Assembly: GCF_050947335.1 (NCBI RefSeq)
Contig: NC_134993.1
Location: 2,294,001-2,358,000, forward strand
DNA from: Megachile rotundata
Lineage: Eukaryota; Arthropoda; Insecta; Hymenoptera; Megachilidae
Length of the DNA stretch: 64,000 bases
Reading direction: 5' to 3'
In this document: one piece after another, positions 15,801-30,954 of the stretch
How the letters are laid out: each line of letters opens with the position of its first letter
How positions within the stretch are numbered: position 1 is the stretch's first letter
Notes under the pieces: generated by a model
What the model saw: only the letters and a program-made list of their open reading frames with translations
Databases searched by the model: none
What the model was told of the DNA's origin: nothing
Made by a program: the position numbers and the translations under genes

Positions 15801-18800
15801 ATCACACAATCACAAACACACTGTCGCGATCACACTATCACGATCACACAATCACAGTCACACAATCACAATCACACAATCACAATCACAATCACGATCA
15901 CACAATCACGAACACACCATCACGATCACACAATCAAGGTCACACAATGACGATCACACAATCACCATCACACAATCACGATCAGAAAATCACAATCACA
16001 CAATCACGATCACACAATCACGATCACACAATCACAATCACACAATCACAAACACACAGTCGCGATCACACGATCACGATCACACGATCACGATCACACA
16101 ATCACAATCACACAATCAATGTCACACAATGACGATCACACCATCACCATCACACAATCACGACCACACAATCACGATCACACAATCACAAACACACAGT
16201 CGCGATCACTCGATCACGATCACACGATCACGATCACACAATCACAATCACACAATCAAGGTCACACAATGACGATCACACCATCACCATCACACAATCA
16301 CGACCACACAATCACGATCACACAATCACGATCACACAACCACAATCACACAATCACAATTTCACAATCGCAATCAGACAATCACAATATCAAAATCAGA
16401 CAATCACACAATCACACAATCACACAATCACGATCACACTATCACGATCACACAATCACGATCACACAATCATGATCACACAATCACGATCACACAATCA
16501 CGATCACACAATCACCATCACACAATCACCATCACACAATCACCATCACACAATCACCATCACACAATCACAATCACACAATCAAGGTCACACAATGACG
16601 ATCACACAATCACCATCACACAATCACGACCACTCAATCACGATCACACAATCACGATCACACAATCACGATCACACAATCACGTTCACACAATCACAAA
16701 CACAGAGTCGCGATCACACGATCACGATCACACAACCACGATCACACAGTCACGATCACACAATCACGATCACACAGTCACGATCACACAATCAGAGTCA
16801 CACAATCACAATCACACAACCACAATCACACAATCACACAGTCACAATCCCACAATCACGACCACACAGTCACGATCACACAATCATAATCATACAATCA
16901 CAATCACACAATCACATTAACACAATCAGACAATCACACAGTCACACAATCACGATCACACAATCACGATCACACAATCACGATCACACAATCACGATCA
17001 CACAATCACCATCACACAATCACGATCACACAATCACGATCACACAATCACGATCACACAATCACAGTCACACAATCACAATCACACAATCACAATCACA
17101 ATCACGATCACACAGTCACGATCACACCATCACGATCACACGATCACCATCACACAATCACGATCACACAATCACAATCACACAATGACGATCACACCAT
17201 CACCATCACACAATCACGACCACACAATCACGATCACACAATCACGATCACACAATCACGATCACACAATCACCATCACACAATCACAATCACACAATCA
17301 AGGTCACACAATCACGATCACACAATCACCATCACACAATCACGATCACACAATCACGATCACACAATCACAGTCACACAATCACAATCACACAATCACA
17401 ACCACAATCACGATCACACAGTCACGATCACACCATCACGATCACACGATCACGATCACACAATCACAATCACACAATCGTTATCACACAATCACGATCA
17501 CACAATCACCATCCCACAATCACCATCACACAATCACCATCACACAATCACGATCACACAATCACGATCACACAATCACAATCACACAATCACAATCACA
17601 CTGTCACAATCACACAATCACAATCATACAATCACAATCACACAATCACAATCTCACAATCACAATCACACTATCACAATCACACAATCACAATCACACA
17701 ATCACAATCACACAATCACAATCACACAATCACAATCACACAATCACAATCACACAATCACAATCACACAATCACTATCACACAATCACTATCACACAAT
17801 CACGATCACACAATCACGATCACACAATCACGCAGTCACACAATCACAATCACACAATCACACAGTCACAATCCCACAATCACGATCACACAATCACGAT
17901 CGCACAGTCACGATCACACGATCACGATCACACAATCACAATCACACAATCACAATCACACAATCACGATCACACAGTCACCATCACACAATCACCATCA
18001 CACAATCACGATCACACAATCAAGGTCACACAATGGCGATCACACAATCACCATCACACAATCACGATCACACAATCACAATCACACAATCACGATCACA
18101 CAATCACGATCACACAATCACAATCACACAATCAAGGTCACACAATGACGATCACACCATCACCATCACACAATCAGGACCACACAATCACGATCACACA
18201 ATCACAAACACACAGTCGCGATCACTCGATCACGATCACACAATCACGATCACACAGTCACTATCACACAATCACAATCACACAATCACAATATCACAAT
18301 CGCAATCACACAATCACCATCACACAATCACGATCACACAATCACGATCACACAATCACGATCACACAATCACAATCACGCAATCACAATCACACAATCG
18401 CAATCACACAATCACAATCATACAATCACAATCTCACAATCACAATCACACAATCACAATCACACAATCACAATCACACAATCACAATCACGCAATCACA
18501 ATCACACAATCACAATCCTACAATCACAATCCCACAATCACAATCACACAACCACAATCGCACAATCACGCAGTCACAATCCCACAATCACGATCACACA
18601 ATCACGATCACACAGTCACGATCACACGATCACGATCACACAAAAACAATGACACAATCACAATCACACAATCACGATCACACAATCACCATCACACAAT
18701 CACGATCACACAATCACGATCACAAAAACACGATCACACTATCACGATCACACAATCACAGTCACACAATCACAATCACACAATCACAATCACAATCACG

Positions 18801-19890
18801 GTCACACAGTCACGATCACACAATCAGAGTCACACAATCACAATCACACAACCACAATCACACAATCACACAGTCACAATCCCAAAATCACGATCACACA
18901 ATCACGACCACACAGTCACGATCACACAATCACAATCACACAATCACAATCACACAATCACAATCACAAAATCACAATCACACAATCACAATAACACATT
19001 CAGACAATCACACAGTCACACAATCACGATCACACAATCACGATCACACAATCACGATCACACAGTCGCGATCACACAATCACGATGACACAATCACGAT
19101 CACACAATCACAATCACACAATCACAATCACACAATCACGATCACACAATCACAATCACACAATCAAGGTCACACAATGACGATCACACCATCACCATCA
19201 CACAATCAGGACCACACAATCACGATCACACAATCACAAACACACAGTCGCGATCACTCGATGACGATCACACAATCACGATCACACAGTCACTATCACA
19301 CAATCACAATCACACAATCACAATATCACAATCGCAATCACACAATCACCATCCCACAGTCACGATCACACAATCACGATCACACAATCACCATCACACA
19401 ATCACAATCACGCAAGCACAATCACACAATCGCAATCACACAATCACAATCATACAATCACAATCTCACAATCACAATCACACAATCACAATCACACAAT
19501 CACAATCACACAATCACAATCACACAATCACAATCACACAATCACAATCACACAATCACAATCACACAATCAAAATCACACAATCACAATCACACAATCA
19601 AGGTCACACAATGACGATCACACAATCACCATCACACAATCACGATCACACAATCACAATAACACAATCACGATCACACAATCACGATCACTCAATCACA
19701 ATCACACAATCACAAACACACAGTCACGATCACACGATCACGATCACACAAAAACAATGACACAATCACAATCACACAATCACGAGCACACAATCACGAT
19801 CACACAATCACGATCACACAATCACGATCACACAATCACGAGCACACAGCCGCGATCACACAATCACGATCACACAATCACGATCACACA
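15801..19890. repeat. Block P1, first copy of a 4.09-kb duplicate
   Basis: It matches 20864-24953 at offset 5,063 from end to end. Within the block, one 14-bp unit is lost near 16540 and one regained near 17050, so the offset is 5,049 between. I noticed few base differences: AATTTCAC at 16361 against AATATCAC, GTCACAATCCC against GTCGCAATCCC at 21893, and CCCAAAATC near 18884 against CCCACAATC. Private shared words include CACAAAAACAATGAC (near 18642 and 19749) and CACGCAAGCAC near 19413. The left part also matches L2 at offset 5,346. Confidence 0.9.
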
Positions 19891-19918
19891 ATCACGATCA
19901 CACAATCACAATCACACA

Positions 19919-20875
19919 ATCACAATCACACAATCACAATCACACAATCACAATCACACAATCACAATCACGATCACACAGTCACGAACACACCATCACG
20001 ATCACACAATCAAGGTCACACAATGACGATCACACCATCCCCATCACACAATCACGACCACACAATCACGATCACACAATCACGATCACACAATCACGTT
20101 CACACAATCACAAACACACAGTCGCGATCACTCGATCCCGATCACACAATCACGATCACACAATCACGATCACACAATTACAATCACACAATCACAATAT
20201 CACAATCGCAATCACACAATCACAATATCACAATCAGACAATCACACAATCACACAATCACACAATCACCATCACACAATCACCATCACACAATCACAAT
20301 CACACAATCAAGGTCACGCAATGACGATCACACAATCACCATCACACAATCACCATCACACAATCACAATCACACAATCAAGGTCACACAATGACGATCA
20401 CACAATCACCATCACACAATCACGACCACTCAATCACGATCACACAATCACGATCACACAATCACGATCACACAATCACGATCACACAATCACGATCACA
20501 CAATCGCGATCACACGATCACGATCACACAACCACGATCACACAGTCACGATCACACAATCACGATCACACAGTCACGATCACACAATCAGAGTCACACA
20601 ATCACAATCACACAACCACAATCACACAATCACACAGTCACAATCCCACAATCACGACCACACAGTCACGATCACACACATCGCAATCATACAATCACAA
20701 TCACACAATCACATTAACACAATCAGACAATCACACAGTCACACAATCACGATCACACAATCACGATCACACAATCACGATCGCACAATCACGATCACAC
20801 AATCACGATCACACAATCACGATAACACAATCACAATCACACAATCACAATCACACAATCACAATCACACAATCA
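19919..20875. repeat. Block Q1, first copy of a 0.96-kb duplicate
   Basis: It matches 25556-26526 at offset 5,637, rising to 5,651 after one extra unit in the second copy. Shared private markers are ACACCATCCCCATC at the anchor near 20030, CTCGATCCCGATC near 20133, GGTCACGCAATG near 20313, and the odd-length word ATCACACAC followed by ATCGCA at 20671-20685. It overlaps the start of P2 by about 12 bp, which may be the microhomology at the duplication junction. Confidence 0.88.
20671..20685. repeat. Odd-length (9-bp) word that shifts array parity
   Basis: A 9-base word ATCACACAC is followed directly by ATCGCA. Upstream, the words (ATC...) begin on odd coordinates. From 20680 they begin on even coordinates until the matching event at 26330. 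It is one of only three odd-length changes I found, and it marks the Q duplication. Confidence 0.85.
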
Positions 20876-23800
20876 CAAACACACTGTCGCGATCACACTA
20901 TCACGATCACACAATCACAGTCACACAATCACAATCACACAATCACAATCACAATCACGATCACACAATCACGAACACACCATCACGATCACACAATCAA
21001 GGTCACACAATGACGATCACACAATCACCATCACACAATCACGATCAGAAAATCACAATCACACAATCACGATCACACAATCACGATCACACAATCACAA
21101 TCACACAATCACAAACACACAGTCGCGATCACACGATCACGATCACACGATCACGATCACACAATCACAATCACACAATCAATGTCACACAATGACGATC
21201 ACACCATCACCATCACACAATCACGACCACACAATCACGATCACACAATCACAAACACACAGTCGCGATCACTCGATCACGATCACACGATCACGATCAC
21301 ACAATCACAATCACACAATCAAGGTCACACAATGACGATCACACCATCACCATCACACAATCACGACCACACAATCACGATCACACAATCACGATCACAC
21401 AACCACAATCACACAATCACAATATCACAATCGCAATCAGACAATCACAATATCAAAATCAGACAATCACACAATCACACAATCACACAATCACGATCAC
21501 ACTATCACGATCACACAATCACGATCACACAATCATGATCACACAATCACGATCACACAATCACGATCACACAATCACCATCACACAATCACCATCACAC
21601 AATCACCATCACACAATCACAATCACACAATCAAGGTCACACAATGACGATCACACAATCACCATCACACAATCACGACCACTCAATCACGATCACACAA
21701 TCACGATCACACAATCACGATCACACAATCACGTTCACACAATCACAAACACAGAGTCGCGATCACACGATCACGATCACACAACCACGATCACACAGTC
21801 ACGATCACACAATCACGATCACACAGTCACGATCACACAATCAGAGTCACACAATCACAATCACACAACCACAATCACACAATCACACAGTCGCAATCCC
21901 ACAATCACGACCACACAGTCACGATCACACAATCATAATCATACAATCACAATCACACAATCACATTAACACAATCAGACAATCACACAGTCACACAATC
22001 ACGATCACACAATCACGATCACACAATCACGATCACACAATCACGATCACACAATCACCATCACACAATCACGATCACACAATCACGATCACACAATCAC
22101 GATCACACAATCACGATCACACAATCACAGTCACACAATCACAATCACACAATCACAATCACAATCACGATCACACAGTCACGATCACACCATCACGATC
22201 ACACGATCACCATCACACAATCACGATCACACAATCACAATCACACAATGACGATCACACCATCACCATCACACAATCACGACCACACAATCACGATCAC
22301 ACAATCACGATCACACAATCACGATCACACAATCACCATCACACAATCACAATCACACAATCAAGGTCACACAATCACGATCACACAATCACCATCACAC
22401 AATCACGATCACACAATCACGATCACACAATCACAGTCACACAATCACAATCACACAATCACAACCACAATCACGATCACACAGTCACGATCACACCATC
22501 ACGATCACACGATCACGATCACACAATCACAATCACACAATCGTTATCACACAATCACGATCACACAATCACCATCCCACAATCACCATCACACAATCAC
22601 CATCACACAATCACGATCACACAATCACGATCACACAATCACAATCACACAATCACAATCACACTGTCACAATCACACAATCACAATCATACAATCACAA
22701 TCACACAATCACAATCTCACAATCACAATCACACTATCACAATCACACAATCACAATCACACAATCACAATCACACAATCACAATCACACAATCACAATC
22801 ACACAATCACAATCACACAATCACAATCACACAATCACTATCACACAATCACTATCACACAATCACGATCACACAATCACGATCACACAATCACGCAGTC
22901 ACACAATCACAATCACACAATCACACAGTCACAATCCCACAATCACGATCACACAATCACGATCGCACAGTCACGATCACACGATCACGATCACACAATC
23001 ACAATCACACAATCACAATCACACAATCACGATCACACAGTCACCATCACACAATCACCATCACACAATCACGATCACACAATCAAGGTCACACAATGGC
23101 GATCACACAATCACCATCACACAATCACGATCACACAATCACAATCACACAATCACGATCACACAATCACGATCACACAATCACAATCACACAATCAAGG
23201 TCACACAATGACGATCACACCATCACCATCACACAATCAGGACCACACAATCACGATCACACAATCACAAACACACAGTCGCGATCACTCGATCACGATC
23301 ACACAATCACGATCACACAGTCACTATCACACAATCACAATCACACAATCACAATATCACAATCGCAATCACACAATCACCATCACACAATCACGATCAC
23401 ACAATCACGATCACACAATCACGATCACACAATCACAATCACGCAATCACAATCACACAATCGCAATCACACAATCACAATCATACAATCACAATCTCAC
23501 AATCACAATCACACAATCACAATCACACAATCACAATCACACAATCACAATCACGCAATCACAATCACACAATCACAATCCTACAATCACAATCCCACAA
23601 TCACAATCACACAACCACAATCGCACAATCACGCAGTCACAATCCCACAATCACGATCACACAATCACGATCACACAGTCACGATCACACGATCACGATC
23701 ACACAAAAACAATGACACAATCACAATCACACAATCACGATCACACAATCACCATCACACAATCACGATCACACAATCACGATCACAAAAACACGATCAC

Positions 23801-24953
23801 ACTATCACGATCACACAATCACAGTCACACAATCACAATCACACAATCACAATCACAATCACGGTCACACAGTCACGATCACACAATCAGAGTCACACAA
23901 TCACAATCACACAACCACAATCACACAATCACACAGTCACAATCCCACAATCACGATCACACAATCACGACCACACAGTCACGATCACACAATCACAATC
24001 ACACAATCACAATCACACAATCACAATCACAAAATCACAATCACACAATCACAATAACACATTCAGACAATCACACAGTCACACAATCACGATCACACAA
24101 TCACGATCACACAATCACGATCACACAGTCGCGATCACACAATCACGATGACACAATCACGATCACACAATCACAATCACACAATCACAATCACACAATC
24201 ACGATCACACAATCACAATCACACAATCAAGGTCACACAATGACGATCACACCATCACCATCACACAATCAGGACCACACAATCACGATCACACAATCAC
24301 AAACACACAGTCGCGATCACTCGATGACGATCACACAATCACGATCACACAGTCACTATCACACAATCACAATCACACAATCACAATATCACAATCGCAA
24401 TCACACAATCACCATCCCACAGTCACGATCACACAATCACGATCACACAATCACCATCACACAATCACAATCACGCAAGCACAATCACACAATCGCAATC
24501 ACACAATCACAATCATACAATCACAATCTCACAATCACAATCACACAATCACAATCACACAATCACAATCACACAATCACAATCACACAATCACAATCAC
24601 ACAATCACAATCACACAATCACAATCACACAATCAAAATCACACAATCACAATCACACAATCAAGGTCACACAATGACGATCACACAATCACCATCACAC
24701 AATCACGATCACACAATCACAATAACACAATCACGATCACACAATCACGATCACTCAATCACAATCACACAATCACAAACACACAGTCACGATCACACGA
24801 TCACGATCACACAAAAACAATGACACAATCACAATCACACAATCACGAGCACACAATCACGATCACACAATCACGATCACACAATCACGATCACACAATC
24901 ACGAGCACACAGCCGCGATCACACAATCACGATCACACAATCACGATCACACA
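20864..24953. repeat. Block P2, second copy of the 4.09-kb duplicate
   Basis: This is the near-identical partner of 15801-19890 at offset 5,063. The left edge is the switch from Q1 sequence (CACAATCACACAATC repeats) to CACAAACACACTGTCGCG. The right edge is ACAATAACAATC at 24954, where P1 continues with ACAATCACGATC. Together P1-Q1-P2 and the following Q2 form a tandem duplication of about 5.06 kb. An open frame of 809 codons occurs in both copies (17185-19614 and 22248-24677). This shows that the DNA was duplicated, not that a gene is conserved. Confidence 0.9.
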
Positions 24954-25555
24954 ATAACAATCACACAATCACAATCACACAATCAAAATCACACAATCAC
25001 AATCACACAATCAAGGTCACACAATGACGATCACACAATCACCATCACACAATCACGATCACACAATCACAATCACACAATCACGATCACACAATCACGA
25101 TCACTCAATCACAATCACACAATCACAAAGACACAGTCGCGATCACACGATCACGATCACACGATCACGATCACACGATCACGATCACACAATCACAATC
25201 ACACAATCAAGGCCACACAATGACGATCACACAATCACCATCACACAATCTCGACCACACAATCACGATCACACAATCACGATCACACAATCACGATCAC
25301 ACAATCACGATCACACAATCACGATCACACAATCACGATCACACAACCACGATCACACAATCACGATCACACAATCACGATCACACAATCACGATCACAC
25401 AATCACGATCACACAATCACGATCACACAATCACGATCACACAATCACGATCACACAATCACGATCACACAATCACGATCACACAATCACGATCACACAA
25501 TCACGATCACACAATCACGATCACACAATCACGATCACACAATCACGATCACACA
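24954..25555. repeat. Insertion between P2 and Q2
   Basis: About 574 bp (5,637 minus 5,063; 41 units) is extra here compared with the P1-Q1 junction. It contains anchors at 25024 and 25220 and a CACAAAGACACAGTCGCG word near 25125. It ends in the 21-unit homogeneous run listed separately. It most likely arose by insertion of a module from elsewhere plus local expansion. Confidence 0.8.
25262..25555. repeat. Homogeneous run of 21 G-type 14-mers
   Basis: Twenty-one consecutive ATCACGATCACACA units span 294 bp, with one variant noted (ACCACG at 25346). Elsewhere mixed A-, C- and G-type hexamers usually interrupt such runs after two to eight units. The lack of variants implies very recent local amplification. 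Confidence 0.92.
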
Positions 25556-26526
25556 ATCACAATCACACAATCACAATCACACAATCACAATCACACAATC
25601 ACAATCACGATCACACAGTCACGAACACACCATCACGATCACACAATCAAGGTCACACAATGACGATCACACCATCCCCATCACACAATCACGACCACAC
25701 AATCACGATCACACAATCACGATCACACAATCACGTTCACACAATCACAAACACACAGTCGCGATCACTCGATCCCGATCACACAATCACGATCACACAA
25801 TCACGATCACACAATTACAATCACACAATCACAATATCACAATCGCAATCACACAATCACAATATCACAATCAGACAATCACACAATCACACGATCACAC
25901 AATCACCATCACACAATCACCATCACACAATCACAATCACACAATCAAGGTCACGCAATGACGATCACACAATCACCATCACACAATCACCATCACACAA
26001 TCACAATCACACAATCAAGGTCACACAATGACGATCACACAATCACCATCACACAATCACGACCACTCAATCACGATCACACAATCACGATCACACAATC
26101 ACGATCACACAATCACGATCACACAATCACGATCACACAATCACGATCACACAATCGCGATCACACGATCACGATCACACAACCACGATCACACAGTCAC
26201 GATCACACAATCACGATCACACAGTCACGATCACACAATCAGAGTCACACAATCACAATCACACAACCACAATCACACAATCACACAGTCACAATCCCAC
26301 AATCACGACCACACAGTCACGATCACACACATCGCAATCATACAATCACAATCACACAATCACATTAACACAATCAGACAATCACACAGTCACACAATCA
26401 CGATCACACAATCACGATCACACAATCACGATCGCACAATCACGATCACACAATCACGATCACACAATCACGATAACACAATCACAATCACACAATCACA
26501 ATCACACAATCACAATCACACAATCA
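25556..26526. repeat. Block Q2, second copy of the 0.96-kb duplicate
   Basis: It matches 19919-20875, including the CCATCCCCATC, CTCGATCCCGATC and odd-length ATCACACAC markers. It has one extra G-type unit near 26100. It ends at CACAATCAAAATC (26527), where Q1 joins P2 instead. Confidence 0.88.
26322..26336. repeat. Second copy of the odd-length word; parity restored
   Basis: The 9-base word ATCACACAC followed by ATCGCA is the copy of 20671-20685, carried in Q2. After it the words begin on odd coordinates again, and they stay so in every place I sampled until about 60470. Confidence 0.85.
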
Positions 26527-28164
26527 AAATCACACAATCACAATCACACAATCAAGGTCACACAATGACGATCACACAATCACCATCACACAATCTCGAC
26601 CACACAATCACGATCACACAATCACGTTCACACAATCACAAACACACAGTCGCGATCACTCGATCACGATCACACAATCACGATCACACAATCACGATCA
26701 CTCAATCACAATCACACAATCACAAACACACAGTCGCGATCACACGATCACGATCACACGATCACGATCACACGATCGCGATCACACGATCACGATCACA
26801 CGATCACGATCACACGATCACGATCACACGATCACGATCACACAATCACAATCACACAATCAAGGTCACACAATGACGATCACACCATCACCATCACACA
26901 ATCACGACCACACAATCACGATCACACAATCACGATCACACAATCACGTTCACACAATCACAAACACGCAGTCGCGATCACTCGATCACGATCACACAAT
27001 CACGATCACACAGTCACTATCACACAATCACAATCACACAATCACAATATCACAATCGCAATCACACAATCACAATAACACAATCAGACAATCACACAAT
27101 CACAGAATCACACAATCACGATCACACAATCATGATCACACAATCACGATCACACAATCACGATCACACAATCACGATCACACAATCACGATCACACAAT
27201 CACGATCACACAATCACAATCACACAATCACGATCACACAATCACGATCACACAATCACAAACACACAGTCGCGATCACACGATCACGATCACACAATCA
27301 CGATCACAAAGTCACGATCACACAATCACAATCACAAAATCACGATCACACAATCACAATCACAATCACGATCACACAGTCACGATCACACCATCACGAT
27401 CACACGATCACCATCACACAATCACGATCACACAATCACAATCACACAATGACGATCACACCATCACCATCACACAATCACGACCACACAATCACGATCA
27501 CACAATCACGATCACACAATCACGTTCACACAATCACAAACACACAGTCGCGATCACACGATCACGATCACACAATCACGATCACACAGTCACGATCACA
27601 CAATCACAATCACACAATCACGATCACACAATCACCATCACACAATCACGATCACACAATCACGATCACACAATCACGATCACACAATCACAGTCACACA
27701 ATCACAATCACACAATCACAACCACAATCACGATCACACAGTCACGATCACACCATCACGATCACACGATCACGATCACACAATCACAATCACACAATCG
27801 TTATCACACAATCACGATCACACAATCACCATCCCACAATCACCATCACACAATCACCATCACACAATCACGATCACACAATCACGATCACACAATCACA
27901 ATCACACAATCACAATCACACTGTCACAATCACACAACCACAATCATACAATCACAATCACACAATCACAATCTCACAATCACAATCACACCATCACAAT
28001 CACACAATCACAATCACACAATCACAATCACACAATCACAATCACACAATCACAATCACACAATCACAATCACACAATCACAATCACAATCACAATCACA
28101 ATCCCACAATCACGATCACACAATCACGATCACACAATCACCGTCACACAATCACCATCACACA
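26527..28164. repeat. Mosaic segment after Q2
   Basis: It contains CTCGACC and CCATCACC anchors near 26572, 26873 and 27450, and a CpG-rich stretch at about 26735-26840. From about 27690 to 28080 it matches 17370-17760 at offset 10,320, including the rare ATCGTTATC word at 27799. Open frames here (for example 431 codons at 26873-28168) cross these module joins and are not genes. Confidence 0.72.
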
Positions 28165-28830
28165 ATGACAATCACACAATCAAGGTCACACAATGACGAT
28201 CACACAATCACCAGCATACAATCACGACCAGACAATCACGATCACACAATCACGTTCACACAATCACAAACCCACAATCGCGATCACACGATCACGATCA
28301 CACAGTCACGATCCCACAATCACGATCACACAATCACGATCACACAATCACCATCACACAATCACCATCACACAATCACAATCACACAATCAAGGTCACA
28401 CAATGACGATCACACCATCACCATCATACAATCACGACCAGACAATCACGATCACACAATCACGTTCACACAATCACAAGCACACAGTCGCGATCACACA
28501 ATCACAATCCCACAATCGCGATCACACGATCACGATCACACTATCACGATCACACAATCACGATCACACAATCACTATCACACAATCACGATCACACAGT
28601 CACCATCACACAATCACCATCACACAATCACGATCACACTATCACGATCACACAATCACGATCACACAATCACTATCACACAATCACAATCACACAATCA
28701 CAATCACACAGTCACACAATCACAATCACAATCAGACAATCACATACACACAATCACGATCACACAATCACGATCACACAATCACGATCACACAATTACG
28801 ATCACACAATCACAACCACGCAGTCACACT

Positions 28831-28878
28831 ATCACAATCACAATCACAATCACAATCACAATCACAATCACAATCACA
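28831..28878. repeat. Pure hexamer run, 8 units
   Basis: Eight consecutive ATCACA hexamers occur without any octamer between them, preceded by CGCAGTCACACT and followed by octamers. Related runs with the same upstream word occur at 35655 (7 units), 37149 (7, one ATCAAA), 50581 (5) and 55619 (5). The copy number of the hexamer therefore varies among module copies. Confidence 0.92.
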
Positions 28879-30346
28879 ATCACACAATCACACAATCACA
28901 ATCCCACAATCACAATCACACAATCACAGTCACACAATCACAATCACACAATCACACAGTCATAATCCCACAATCACGATCACACAATCACGATCGCACA
29001 GTCACGATCACACGATCACGATCACACAATCACAATCACACAATCACAATCACACAATCACGATCACACAGTCACCATCACACAATCACCACCACACAAT
29101 CACGATCACACAATCAAGGTCACACAATGACGATCACACAATCACCATCACACAATCACGATCACACAATCACAATCACACAATCACGATCACACAATCA
29201 CAATCACACAATCAAGGTCACACAATGACGATCACACCATCACCATCACACAATCAGGACCACACAATCACGATCACACAATCACAAACACACAGTCGCG
29301 ATCACTCGATCACGATCACACAATCACGATCACACTGTCACTATCACACAATCACAATCACACAATCACAATATCACAATCGCAATCACACAATCACAAT
29401 ATCACAATCAGACAATCACACAATCACACAATCACACAATCACCATCACACAATCACCATCACACAATCACAATCACACAATCAAGGTCACACAATGACG
29501 ATCACACAATCACCATCACACAATCACCATCACACAATCACAATCACACAATCAGGGTCACACAATGACGATCACACAATCACCATCACACAATCACGAC
29601 CACTCAATCACGATCACACAATCACGATCACACAATCACGATCACACAATCACGTTCACACAATCACAAACACAGAGTCGCGATCACACGATCACGATCA
29701 CACAACCACGATCACACAGTCACGATCACACAATCACGATCACACAGTCACGATCACACAATCAGAGTCACACAATCACAATCACACAACCACAATGTCA
29801 CAATCGCAATCACACAATCACAATAACACAATCAGACAATCACACAATCACACAATCACACAATCACACAATCACGATCACACAATCATGATCACACAAT
29901 CACGATCACACAATCACGATCACACAATCACGATCACACAATCACGATCACACAATCACCATCACACAATCACGATCACTCAATCACAATCACACAATCA
30001 CGATCACTCAATCACAAACACACAATCACAAACACACAGTCGCGATCACACGATCACGATCACACGATCACGATCACACGATCACGATCACACGATCACG
30101 ATCACACAATCACAATCACACAATCAACGCCACACAATGACGATCACACAATCACCATCACACAATCTCGACCACACAATCACGATCACACAATCACGAT
30201 CACACAATCACGTTCACACAATCACAAACACACAGTCCCGACCACTCGATCACGATCACACAATCACGATCACACAGTCACGGTCACACAATCACAATCA
30301 CACAATCACAATATCACAATCGCAATCACACAATCACAATAACACA

Positions 30347-30402
30347 ATCAGACAATCACACAATCACACAATCACACAATCACACAATCACACAATCACA
30401 CA
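30347..30402. repeat. Pure octamer run, 7 units
   Basis: ATCAGACA is followed by six ATCACACA octamers and then ATCACG. The same ATCAGACA-led structure occurs at 65-104 (5 units), 441-496 (7), 7257-7296 (5) and 7633-7696 (8, with one CTCACACA). It shows the octamer expanding on its own. Confidence 0.9.
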
Positions 30403-30814
30403 ATCACGATCACACAATCACGATCACACAATCACGATCACACAATCACGTTCACACAATCAACGCCACACAATGACGATCACACAATCACCATCACACA
30501 ATCTCGACCACACAATCACGATCACACAATCACGATCACACAATCACGTTCACACAATCACAAACACACAGTCCCGATCACTCGATCACGATCACACAAT
30601 CACGATCACACAATCACGATCACAAAATCACAATCACACAATCACAATCACACAGTCAAAATCACACAATCACAATCACACAATCAAGGTCACACAATGA
30701 CGATCACACAATCACCATCACACAATCACGGTCACACAATCACGATCACACAATCACGATCACTCAATCACAATCACAATCACACAATCACAAACACACA
30801 GTCGCGATCACACG

Positions 30815-30954
30815 ATCACGATCACACGATCACGATCACACGATCACGATCACACGATCACGATCACACGATCACGATCACACGATCACGATCACACGAT
30901 CACGATCACACGATCACGATCACACGATCACGATCACACGATCACGATCACACG
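30815..30954. repeat. CpG-dense run: 10 units of ATCACGATCACACG
   Basis: Ten perfect copies of the variant 14-mer ATCACGATCACACG lie in a row, flanked by GTCGCGATCACACG at 30801 and ATCACGATCACACA at 30955. Each unit carries two CpG sites instead of one, giving a local CpG peak. Shorter runs of the same variant occur near 26735-26840, 33380-33480, 41625-41695 and 44650-44715. Confidence 0.93.

Larger units (their letters stand above)
28165..30814. repeat. Mosaic segment with hexamer run and CTCGACC modules
   Basis: Rare words such as CACCAGCATAC near 28210 and CACATACACAC near 28740 are unique to this stretch as far as I could read. About 28879-29130 matches 35697-35948 at offset 6,818. A CACAGAGTCGCG module starts at 29565 and is cut off after about 29790 by a CACAATGTCACAATC junction. 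Two CTCGACC anchors with the word CAACGCCACAC lie near 30138 and 30475. No gene is supported. Confidence 0.7.

Noticed and set aside
17185..24677. Two identical 809-codon frames (17185-19614 and 22248-24677) as conserved paralogues
   Set aside because: They lie in the P1/P2 DNA duplication, and the similarity extends outside the frames at the same level.
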